The position numbers and the translations under genes are program-made. A DNA stretch of 64,000 nt from JAOSJT01 sp035362335. GTDB lineage: Bacteria; Bacteroidota; Ignavibacteria; SZUA-365. Below are positions 20,423-27,749 of the stretch, piece after piece. How positions within the stretch are numbered: the stretch's first letter is position 1; every line of letters begins with the position of its first letter. The stretch is taken from assembly GCA_035362335.1 (NCBI GenBank), contig DAOSDL010000015.1, positions 1 to 64,000 on the forward strand, written 5' to 3'. A model generated the notes under the pieces. The model was not told the DNA's origin. It did not search any database and saw only the letters and a list, made by a program, of their open reading frames with translations.

Positions 20423-20752
20423 CTACGGCAGGAACAGCGTGAAGCACAGGAATCGCGTCAACCCGTATACCAGCAAAACCGCAACGAGTTCCCACCATGG
20501 AGAACGCCATCTGTGCACGGTGCCGTAGAACACCAATGCCGATCCGAGGAGGGCCGCGTGGTTCTTGATCGATTGGACCACGTGCCAGCCGTCATGCGGT
20601 ATCCAGTCCAGATACCACGGCCAGTGCGGAGCTCGATGCGTCAAGTCCAGCCAGGCAGGCCATACGTGCATTTCCGCTTGCCAGAGAAAGTCCGCGTGAT
20701 TATACAGCGCCATGAGTAGCACGCCAATCCAGAACCAAGGACGAAGTTTCAT
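20423..20752 (-). CDS. Small Trp-rich membrane protein
   Basis: 109 aa from ATG at 20752 (MKLRPWFWIGVLLMAL); an earlier start at 20809 would overlap the upstream gene. Three hydrophobic segments appear, at ~5-20, ~58-76 and ~85-105, with a Trp-dense loop between the first two (HVWPAWLDLTH, HWPWYLDWIP). It is the last gene before the terminator. Position and topology would allow a holin, superinfection-exclusion or lysogenic-conversion role, but no family is recognised. Confidence 0.55.
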   Translation of the reverse strand: MKLRPWFWIGVLLMALYNHADFLWQAEMHVWPAWLDLTHRAPHWPWYLDWIPHDGWHVVQSIKNHAALLGSALVFYGTVHRWRSPWWELVAVLLVYGLTRFLCFTLFLP

Positions 20753-20777
20753 GGAATACCCCCGCGCGTCCGTGTGA

Positions 20778-21179
20778 TTACCGTCGTTCAATCCTGTGCT
20801 TTTCTTCACGCCTGTGTATCAGTTCGTCGGCCACGTCCAGCGCGCAGTCGAGTATCGGCTCGGTGTGTTTGCCGGCTTCGAGCAGTTCGCGCGCGGTGCC
20901 CGTCCAGTGCCACACCGAAACGCGGTAACCGCCCTCCACGATGCGGAGCTCGGCCCGATACAGCCCGCCTGGGAGATGGTGGCTTCGCTTCCACACTCCG
21001 GCCAGCTCCCAGGACGCGCTTCCGACGGGAGAGTATCCGCGCGTCTCAAGGATGTGCCGCTCGAAGTACGTGGAGCGCGGCGCGGCGCACGATGCGAGCG
21101 CAAGCAGCGCGAGAGCAAGCAACGGAATAATTCTGGAATTATTTTCGAGTATAACCCTGCGAAGTCCGCTGATTTTCAT
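20778..21179 (-). CDS. Phage lipoprotein, paralogue of the next gene
   Basis: This 133-aa protein has a lipobox ALASC near residue 31 after a long, partly basic N-terminus; a shorter start is possible. The mature part reads YFERHILETRGYSPVGSASW, then a HLPGGLYRAELRIVEGGYRVSVW segment. This resembles the 21294-21686 protein (FEHRVLTDYGYSRVDSQNS, HLPHGYYQVHIWV) in order and spacing, so the two probably arose by duplication. It is in the exported cluster at the end of the late operon. Function unknown; surface or periplasmic location is expected. Confidence 0.6.
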   Translation of the reverse strand: MKISGLRRVILENNSRIIPLLALALLALASCAAPRSTYFERHILETRGYSPVGSASWELAGVWKRSHHLPGGLYRAELRIVEGGYRVSVWHWTGTARELLEAGKHTEPILDCALDVADELIHRREEKHRIERR

Positions 21180-21293
21180 GCCGCTATCCGCCTTTCTTTC
21201 CGCCCTTCTTCTTGCAGTCCATGGCGTCTCCTTACATTTTGCGTGAAAATTCTCGTAAAAATTCTCGCGAATTATTGTAAATCCCGCCGCAAC

Positions 21294-21686
21294 CTATTGC
21301 GTGGCAACGGCTTGCTCGTGCGTGGAAATCACCCGATGCGCGTAGTTTTCCGCCTCGTGCACCGAACCAAAGAATCGCGTGGTTTTCTGCCCTTTGCCGT
21401 CGCGGTGGTATAGGTACGTGCTCGGCAGGGTTGTCGAATTCATCACGTACACCTCATATCGTCCCTGCGGTCGGTCGTCCACCCAGATGTGCACCTGATA
21501 GTAGCCATGGGGCAGGTGGATACGCTTCTCGAAGATGTTGGTGTATGTGCTGTTTTGTGAATCGACGCGACTGTACCCGTAATCGGTGAGCACGCGGTGC
21601 TCGAATTCCTTTACCGGATCGCGGTCGAACGTGGGTTGCTGGCAACAGCCGGCGAGCAACAGAGCGAGGACAAGTATTGTTTTCAT
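21294..21686 (-). CDS. Phage lipoprotein, paralogue of the previous gene
   Basis: This 130-aa protein has a compact signal and lipobox LLAGC (Cys14): MKTILVLALLLAGCC. The body is a small alpha/beta domain sharing FExR-x-L-x-x-x-GYS and HLP-x-G-x-Y with the 20778 product. No catalytic motif is seen. It starts 4 bp after the carboxypeptidase-regulatory-like gene's stop, so is translationally linked. The 107-bp gap to the next gene downstream holds nothing notable. Confidence 0.6.
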   Translation of the reverse strand: MKTILVLALLLAGCCQQPTFDRDPVKEFEHRVLTDYGYSRVDSQNSTYTNIFEKRIHLPHGYYQVHIWVDDRPQGRYEVYVMNSTTLPSTYLYHRDGKGQKTTRFFGSVHEAENYAHRVISTHEQAVATQ

Positions 21687-21690
21687 CGCA

Positions 21691-21969
21691 TCACCGTCCG
21701 AACGTCATCAGTTTGAAGTTCAGCGGGTCGTCCTGGCCGATGATCTCTAGCGTCTCCATCGACACATAGCCCAAATACTCCGCCTTGAATTGAAGCACAT
21801 CCTCGGGTTGGTTGTCGGCGAGGAAGAGCCATTCGCCACGTAGATTGGTGCCCGCGCTGCCCAGGTACAGACCGTCGCGGCGATGAACCCGCACTACGGC
21901 GCCGATGAGCGGTTCGCCCGTCTCTGCGTCGGTTATGGTGCCGAAGATTTTACCGGAATAGGCGCTCAT
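21691..21969 (-). CDS. Carboxypeptidase regulatory-like (transthyretin-fold) domain protein
   Basis: 92 aa from ATG at 21969, one base after the previous stop; the frame is open further upstream, but that stretch lies within the neighbouring gene. The sequence SGKIFGTITDAETGEPLIGA and the following strands match the CarboxypepD_reg/CarbopepD-reg-2 beta-sandwich common in Bacteroidota surface proteins. A GEPLIGAVVRV strand and a GYVSMETLEI strand are visible. It is a single domain without a signal peptide, unusual for a family normally found at the N-terminus of TonB receptors. In a phage tail cluster it may be an adhesion or structural module. Confidence 0.7.
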   Translation of the reverse strand: MSAYSGKIFGTITDAETGEPLIGAVVRVHRRDGLYLGSAGTNLRGEWLFLADNQPEDVLQFKAEYLGYVSMETLEIIGQDDPLNFKLMTFGR

Positions 21970-21970
21970 A

Positions 21971-22633
21971 TTACCGTCCACTTTTAATGAACCATTCAGG
22001 ATAATTCGGCGAACCATTCGCGTAAGGATTCGGTGGGACACCGAAGCCGTACTGAAGTGCTGCCGACGTATTGATTTTACCATATCCACTTTTTTGCGTC
22101 CATGCATGTCCCGTGATTCGTGCTCTAAATCGAGCTTCCCACCATGAGCAGTTCAATGAATCCCGTATAGCCATGAGTTGACCAGCGATGAAACCGTTCG
22201 CGTAGCTCGAAGCTGTACCGCCGAAAGGATCGGGCGCATGAAATTCCACATCCCATGCAGTAGCGTTTGCGGTGTCGCCCGCACCTGTGATGACAATACT
22301 TGGAAGCACTGCATTCGAATTCCAAAGTCTGGAAGCCGTATTCGAACCAGTGGGCATTACTGTCAACATACCTGAAATGAGTGCGTCATCTGCATCGGAA
22401 ATGTGAGTAGCAAATCCACTGTAAGATTTAATATACAGGGTCTTGCCCGTAGCTTTTGCCTGGGAAATAGAGAGTGAACCGATTTGCACGGTTCCATTCC
22501 ATATCCGAACACTTGAATATCCTTGCTTGAATGCTTCGGCAACCAGCGAATCATGCTCGGGAAATCCGCCATTAAAAACGTAGGCTTGGCCCGTGGCGCA
22601 GGACGTAAATAATATGATCAGCAGCAGTCTCAT
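21971..22633 (-). CDS. Exported subtilisin-fold-like protein, probably degenerate
   Basis: This 220-aa protein has a Sec signal or lipobox-like start (MRLLLIILFTSCATG). The C-terminal part (GTASSYANGFIAGQLMA, then GYGKINTSAAL) resembles the S8 peptidase block where the catalytic Ser sits in GTS-x-A-x-P-x-V-A-G and the GxGxxN end strand follows. Upstream segments (SGFATHISDADD; VITGAGDTANATAW) could correspond to the degenerate rest of the fold. An obvious Asp/His pair in canonical motifs is missing, so activity is doubtful. It overlaps the next gene by 4 bp. Alternative: a fibre-associated protein. Confidence 0.4.
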   Translation of the reverse strand: MRLLLIILFTSCATGQAYVFNGGFPEHDSLVAEAFKQGYSSVRIWNGTVQIGSLSISQAKATGKTLYIKSYSGFATHISDADDALISGMLTVMPTGSNTASRLWNSNAVLPSIVITGAGDTANATAWDVEFHAPDPFGGTASSYANGFIAGQLMAIRDSLNCSWWEARFRARITGHAWTQKSGYGKINTSAALQYGFGVPPNPYANGSPNYPEWFIKSGR

Positions 22634-23703
22634 GGGTAGACCCGAATCTCTAGAACTGTTGAAGAAAGAAGAGCATCTTTTCGCGCCGCCGCTCCTGGCA
22701 TCTGACGTGTGGTTACTGTCATCACGCTTGCGGATGTACGAACAATATCATATACCGCGCCCGTGCTGGCTGATATGATTTTGTTCTCCGCCCAGGTTTT
22801 GTTCGCGGTAAAGGCATTCGAAAGCGTGGCAGTGTACGTTCCGGTGTCTGCGCGTGCCCATACGATTGTGCCCAAGGAATTTTCCAGTATCGTTGCGGTC
22901 GGGGCGCTCGTGCCGGTTTGCGTAAGAAAAGCCCGATACACTTTCACGCCGTTGAATGTGGCTCCGCTCACATCACCGAGCGCGATAACGCTGCTGTCGA
23001 ATAATCCTGTGCCAGCGACGTTGAGTAGATGCTTCCGTTTCGATAAGTGATTATTGGCATAGGCAATAGTTACATTGCCGGATGAATCGATGGAGAATAC
23101 TTTTCCAGTACCATATCCCTTCCATACGATGAAGCGGGATTTCAGGTATGTATCAACAGCGCCCATCTTCACTTCCGTCTCCGAACCACTTCTTCCCGAA
23201 TATATAGCGAAAGGATGTTCCGCCATGAGATCGGAATCAGCAGTTGGATCGGTTGCCGTGAGGTAGATTCGTCCACCACGGTACGTTCCATTCATGTAGA
23301 GCGTCGGAGAGTCATTGTCGGCGTCAATCTTCACGTTGTCTTTATTCCCATCGTTCCCGTATAAAGTCATGGTGACGCCAGTTGAATACGGTTCCAAGGT
23401 CATATAAGTTTGGAAAATTGATCTATCCGTAGTATTGAACCACAACTCGTTACCCACCCGCTGGATGCTCATAAGTTGGTCGTCCCAAGAACGAAACTTC
23501 ATTCCTGTTGAGAGAACCATCGCATCGTTCGAAACAGCGAACGATGCTGTATCAATACCACGAAATCCAATGATTTGATAGTCACCGGACGTGTAGGTTA
23601 CCGTTGGTTTCGCGTTCCCGGCAGGGAAAATGTCTTGAGCGCCTCCGCGCGCCGCCCCGACCAAGAGAAGGGCAGCAAGGCATAAGATAGCTTTGTTTCG
23701 CAT
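22630..23703 (-). CDS. Exported fibre-like structural protein
   Basis: This 357-aa protein has a clear Sec signal (MRNKAILCLAALLLVGAARGGAQ). The mature protein is beta-rich and Thr/Ser/Gly-rich, with repeats of short strands (FSIDSSGNVTIAY; GTGLFDSSVIALGD) like phage tail fibre or Bacteroidota adhesin stems, and ends in a small domain. No enzymatic motif was found. A signal peptide on a fibre-like phage gene is unusual, since tail fibres assemble in the cytoplasm. It could be displayed on the lysogen surface instead of the virion. Confidence 0.6.
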   Translation of the reverse strand: MRNKAILCLAALLLVGAARGGAQDIFPAGNAKPTVTYTSGDYQIIGFRGIDTASFAVSNDAMVLSTGMKFRSWDDQLMSIQRVGNELWFNTTDRSIFQTYMTLEPYSTGVTMTLYGNDGNKDNVKIDADNDSPTLYMNGTYRGGRIYLTATDPTADSDLMAEHPFAIYSGRSGSETEVKMGAVDTYLKSRFIVWKGYGTGKVFSIDSSGNVTIAYANNHLSKRKHLLNVAGTGLFDSSVIALGDVSGATFNGVKVYRAFLTQTGTSAPTATILENSLGTIVWARADTGTYTATLSNAFTANKTWAENKIISASTGAVYDIVRTSASVMTVTTRQMPGAAARKDALLSSTVLEIRVYP

Positions 23704-23715
23704 ACTCCACTCCTG

Positions 23716-24300
23716 TTAGTAGTCTTTTCTAAAGAATTCGAAAATCAGTGTATGAGTTGCTGAATCGTCAGGATAGTTCGGGTGCCCTTTGCCGCTCACT
23801 CGTTCGATACGCCAGCTCCCGTTCTCGCCGGTTATATCGTAGAGCAGAAAAGAGCCATAATAGAATTCGGCCCACGAAGGCGCGTAGAACGGACCGATAC
23901 TAATTATGCCGGTAAGTGCCGTTGTAGCTGTTGCCAAATCCATGATTGGGACGGGTACCCATACGCTATCATAGGCGTCGATAGCGGCATTATATGTGGC
24001 GCGCACCAAGCGCATCACGCGAATGGTGTCGGCGCGACCATTCGAGCTCAATACATTAATTTGTAGCTTAACTTGTCCTTTTGGGGCTCTGATACGAGGA
24101 TCAGCGTACCATGTTGTATCGCCACGACTGCCACCGCCACGAAGATAGGTGGAATCGATGCGGAATGTATACCACTGTTCCGATGCTCTCAAAGAATCAC
24201 GGAAAATAGTTGCACCCGATCGGGATGAGGGGCTTCCCTGTTGCGCGGTGGAAGCCATCGGGAACGCGAGCAGCACAACCAATACAATGAAATATTTCAT
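23716..24300 (-). CDS. Exported protein of the fibre cluster
   Basis: 194 aa from ATG at 24300, preceded by AGAGAGGAC; an earlier in-frame ATG at 24369 would lie inside the neighbouring gene. The signal MKYFIVLVVLLAFPMASTAQ is clear. The mature region is beta-rich, with an RDSLRASEQWYTFRIDST strand and Trp/Tyr-rich ends (IFEFFRKDY). No domain is recognised. It is between two other exported genes, suggesting a shared surface structure. Confidence 0.55.
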   Translation of the reverse strand: MKYFIVLVVLLAFPMASTAQQGSPSSRSGATIFRDSLRASEQWYTFRIDSTYLRGGGSRGDTTWYADPRIRAPKGQVKLQINVLSSNGRADTIRVMRLVRATYNAAIDAYDSVWVPVPIMDLATATTALTGIISIGPFYAPSWAEFYYGSFLLYDITGENGSWRIERVSGKGHPNYPDDSATHTLIFEFFRKDY

Positions 24301-24314
24301 GATGTCCTCTCTGC

Positions 24315-26528
24315 CTATGGGCTGTGATTTGATATTATGAACCACTGATCGTCGTAAAAAACAAGCCATTGCGATTCGTATTGTAGCAATGTCCGCTCGT
24401 CCACTCCGTCAACCGTACCGTTTAACGTGACCGTATTCCCAGAGCCATCAATTCGCTTCACAACGACCTGATCTCCGTGGGTGGATGGAGGGAGAGTTAC
24501 CGCGATATTTTCACCGTTCGCGTCCACCAGATGCACGCGCCACGCAGTCACAGTAAAATCGGATTCGTATTTGCTCGCGTCCCAGGTGTTGCCCGATGGC
24601 AGAGCGAGCAAACTATCCACGATATGCCTGAGCGAGTCCACCCTTCGCGACAGTAGTCGCGCCAGTGATTCGACGTACTCGTAATCAATGGAACCCGCAG
24701 GATCGCAGGGAATGTGCAATTTCCCGTCCGAACCAAAGTAGATCGGAGGATCGCAGTCCCTCACAATCCACAGTTCGCCGCAGAATTCCCGTCCGTTCAG
24801 GATAGGAACGCACCTGCATGTGTCTTGATACTGCAACTTGTAGGCAATGGGCGTTCTGAAACGCACCCAGGTCACAACGCTATCAACCAATGCCCTGATG
24901 GTATCCGTTGGGACGATTCCCACGACCACGCTGTCCAGGCATGGAACACCGAGATTCGGGACCCGTATTTGAATGACTGTGGAATCACGATAGTATCCTT
25001 CGAGATCACAGTAAATGGTGATGCTCGAATCCTTGCCGCAGCACGGAGCCGTGACGGTACGGTAGAACAGCGTTTCAATCTGGCAGGTGTCGCCGGTGCA
25101 AAGGACAGCCATCGGCAGATCGGCCAGCGCCCACCATCGTTCACCACTGATATAGAATGTGGGTTCGTCCTCGGGTTCGCATCGGTAGATACAGATGGAA
25201 GTACCGTAGTCGATAAGGCGGTAGGGTTTTCCGCTGCTCCAGTTTGAAGCGCCCTTACCCACCCAATTCGCGCGAAGAAATGCGAGCGTTGCACTGTCGC
25301 TCGTGCAGGCGGTGGTGTTTTTGGGCTTGTATATCGAAGTTCCTCCGATGGGATATGTCCACTCACGCACACACAATTCCTTGAGCGTGTCGAGTTTCAC
25401 TGTGTCGGCGTAAATGTATCTGACCTGTCGCGTACTGTCCAGAGTGCCACCGTCGCACATAAAATAAGGGACAAGGCAGGGGTCACATTCGCGATTTATG
25501 ATGGTGGTGTCCCTTCCCGAATAGATCCATTCCTGGAATCTTCGTATCACCGTGTTAGTGCGGATTTCCGACCTGCAATTATCGATGATCCTGCTTATCC
25601 CCGCCTGACCGAACAACGCACAGTCGACCACCGCCGATCCGTAGTTGTTGATCGTGGTGTCCACTGTCCAGTATCCATATCCAGCCGGGCCGAATCGAAT
25701 TTCATACATTGCCGCGTAAAACGGATCAATCCAACATGAATCGTCGGCCGCTCCGGCGAAAGGTCGGTCGCCCGACAGTGGGCCGTACCATCTGCTTCCC
25801 TTCCTGAGCAGCCAGATCGCGGAGGATGAAGCCGGGAGCGCGGTGCTGCATCCGAATGTGGCCGTGAGCAATCCCTTCTGATAATCCTCCATGAGGATGT
25901 ACCTCCGATGGCTTCTCAGCGTGTCGGTGCGATAGCACGTGGTATCGCAAACCGTGACCTCCATCTCGGATTCAATCGTTTCCTCCCTTTCCTCGTAACA
26001 ACCCAAGGGAATCGTGAGAGTATCGAGACAGGGGCTGCCTTGGCATTGATTGATCCACAGTATGGTGTCCGGCACGGCCGCGGTGGTTCCGAGGCGTAGC
26101 TCGATGCGTATGCACTCGTCGCCCTGAAACACGAAGCTCGAGTCCCGGCCCCTGTAATGCTGGTTTTCCAGAAGCCGCACTACGTGTTCGCGCGATACGT
26201 ACCTGCCCGTGGTGTCGCCGATGTATATGCAGTAGATATTGCTGTGCTTCGCAAGACTGTCGAACTGATGCCACGTCAGCGTTGCCGGAGTGTTCGCGCG
26301 TTCCCGTTTTCCCGTTGCAATGCTGTCGGTGGAATCCACCGTGACCACGGCACCACTATCGTCCGGCGCGAGCACCCGCGGGGAAACGCCACGCACGTCC
26401 GCACCCAACTGTTGGAGCGCGAGGGCAAGCACGAATAATGCGGGCAGGAGCGGCAGCACCCGCGACGAACGGGACCGAAGGCGCGGCGAGCCGGCGTTGA
26501 TACCGCCCTCCACCGCCGCCCCCGCCAT
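24315..26528 (-). CDS. Cys-rich, membrane-anchored fibre-like protein
   Basis: 737 aa from ATG at 26528, whose A is the last base of the upstream stop (TAATG); an alternative start is 26552. A hydrophobic anchor (VLPLLPALFVLALAL) follows a basic N-terminus. The body has about 29 cysteines, many as CxxC or paired loops (RECDPCLVPYFMC; TAPCCG), as expected of a disulfide-rich extracytoplasmic protein. The C-terminal ~80 residues (VTLPPSTHGDQVVVKRIDGS) resemble the closing domain of tail-fibre proteins. Domain identities are not known. It may be a surface appendage or receptor-masking protein. Confidence 0.55.
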   Translation of the reverse strand: MAGAAVEGGINAGSPRLRSRSSRVLPLLPALFVLALALQQLGADVRGVSPRVLAPDDSGAVVTVDSTDSIATGKRERANTPATLTWHQFDSLAKHSNIYCIYIGDTTGRYVSREHVVRLLENQHYRGRDSSFVFQGDECIRIELRLGTTAAVPDTILWINQCQGSPCLDTLTIPLGCYEEREETIESEMEVTVCDTTCYRTDTLRSHRRYILMEDYQKGLLTATFGCSTALPASSSAIWLLRKGSRWYGPLSGDRPFAGAADDSCWIDPFYAAMYEIRFGPAGYGYWTVDTTINNYGSAVVDCALFGQAGISRIIDNCRSEIRTNTVIRRFQEWIYSGRDTTIINRECDPCLVPYFMCDGGTLDSTRQVRYIYADTVKLDTLKELCVREWTYPIGGTSIYKPKNTTACTSDSATLAFLRANWVGKGASNWSSGKPYRLIDYGTSICIYRCEPEDEPTFYISGERWWALADLPMAVLCTGDTCQIETLFYRTVTAPCCGKDSSITIYCDLEGYYRDSTVIQIRVPNLGVPCLDSVVVGIVPTDTIRALVDSVVTWVRFRTPIAYKLQYQDTCRCVPILNGREFCGELWIVRDCDPPIYFGSDGKLHIPCDPAGSIDYEYVESLARLLSRRVDSLRHIVDSLLALPSGNTWDASKYESDFTVTAWRVHLVDANGENIAVTLPPSTHGDQVVVKRIDGSGNTVTLNGTVDGVDERTLLQYESQWLVFYDDQWFIISNHSP

Positions 26529-27262
26529 TATGCGTTGATCGTCAGATGACATTTCAGTCTCAGTCCATGGGTTTGATAATCCGAGAGCAATCCATCGGTG
26601 ATTGTCGCGCGCGTTGATCGGAACTTCACGCTTCCGTCCTTCACTTCCTGCAACGTCGCACTGGCCAAGTCTTCCGCGAATCGGTACAGGTCCACGCGAA
26701 ACCGCAACCGATCATCGCCGTAGCGTCCGAAGCCGATGTCCAGCCCGATCAAATCACCGGACAGGATCAGCGTGCTCCCGCTACCCGGAACGGGCATGCA
26801 CAGTACGTGGTATGCGGATGGCACGCCACCATTGAGCGATTCCACATGCACGGTCCCGGTGATGTTGCGTACATCGCAGTCCTGACCCACGCCCACGTAG
26901 TACCGCGCGTTGTGTCGATTCCACAGGCTCCAGCGTACCGCGTCCATTGGCCGGAATTGTCCGTCGCTACCTTTGCCCACGCGCTCGAACTCCGCCACGA
27001 CGAATGCGACGGGGCTGTGACGTATCGGCATGCCCTCCACGCTGCCGCCACCACCGCTCACAACCGCGGGCTTGGCTCGGTCCCACTGGAAGTTGCGGAA
27101 GGCGAACTCCACATCGTTGTTGAGTCCATCGAGTGCGTGCGCAACGAGATCCATGTCATCGTCGGCCACCTTTCCCGCGTTGCCACGGGTCAGCAATCGT
27201 CGCCGGCGCCGGAGTTTATCCAGCGCCTGCGCCACACCAACCGATACGCGCGCGAGGCCCAT
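26528..27262 (-). CDS. Phage structural protein, unrecognised
   Basis: This 244-aa protein begins with a basic helix (KLRRRRRLLTR) and continues into beta strands: VAFVVAEFERVG, TGTVHVESLNGG, LILSGDLIGLDIGFG. It has no signal or transmembrane segment, in contrast to its neighbours. It could be a fibre base or tail-tip protein. It sits between the exported 156-aa protein and the Cys-rich fibre-like gene, and its stop overlaps the next start. No family is claimed. Confidence 0.5.
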   Translation of the reverse strand: MGLARVSVGVAQALDKLRRRRRLLTRGNAGKVADDDMDLVAHALDGLNNDVEFAFRNFQWDRAKPAVVSGGGGSVEGMPIRHSPVAFVVAEFERVGKGSDGQFRPMDAVRWSLWNRHNARYYVGVGQDCDVRNITGTVHVESLNGGVPSAYHVLCMPVPGSGSTLILSGDLIGLDIGFGRYGDDRLRFRVDLYRFAEDLASATLQEVKDGSVKFRSTRATITDGLLSDYQTHGLRLKCHLTINA

Positions 27263-27265
27263 CCG

Positions 27266-27736
27266 TCAATCCTTTTTCGCAACGAAGAGGGAGCCGCCGT
27301 TACTCGTGGATTTCGCCACCACTTCCACGCGGTACTCGAACAGGTCACGGGTTTGCTTGAGGATGGATGCCGCCGGGTTGTTCGTGGAATCGGCAACGAT
27401 GCCGGGTGGCAGCCATATACGCATGAGTGAGTCGTTGGTAATACCTCCCACCACGCGCACGCCACCGCTCGCGAGCAGGAAGGAATCAATGCGCGCGAGA
27501 CCGCTTTCCTTTCCGTACGCCCTCACGCGCAGGTTCACCGTGACATGCACAGGCCCGAGCGCGGTCATCACGAACCGATTCACCGCGGCCGTGTCCGTGC
27601 CCACCTTCGTCCAGCTCGCACCTTTGTAGGTGGTGCTGTTGGTGACGGTACCGATTTTCAAAAGTTCTGTACTCCCCGCGAGCGCCACCGCGCACACGAA
27701 GGCGATCAGAAGCAGAGTGAGACCATATTTGCGCAT
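27266..27736 (-). CDS. Exported protein downstream of the giant gene
   Basis: This 156-aa protein has a signal peptide (MRKYGLTLLLIAFVCAVALA) cleaved near residue 20-21. The rest is beta-rich with a repeating TxxxV pattern and a helix near the end (NPAASILKQTRDLF). It resembles a pilin-size or decoration-size protein, but no family can be named. It starts 13 bp after the giant gene's stop and 3 bp before the next gene, so expression should follow the giant protein. Confidence 0.55.
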   Translation of the reverse strand: MRKYGLTLLLIAFVCAVALAGSTELLKIGTVTNSTTYKGASWTKVGTDTAAVNRFVMTALGPVHVTVNLRVRAYGKESGLARIDSFLLASGGVRVVGGITNDSLMRIWLPPGIVADSTNNPAASILKQTRDLFEYRVEVVAKSTSNGGSLFVAKKD

Positions 27737-27749
27737 AGCGCCCTCCTTG

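Noticed and set aside
20354..20719. Plus-strand frame starting after AGGAGGATGCA
   Set aside because: The AGGAGG is partly made by the arm of the terminator. The peptide is Arg/Pro/Gln-rich, and the opposite strand encodes a better membrane protein.
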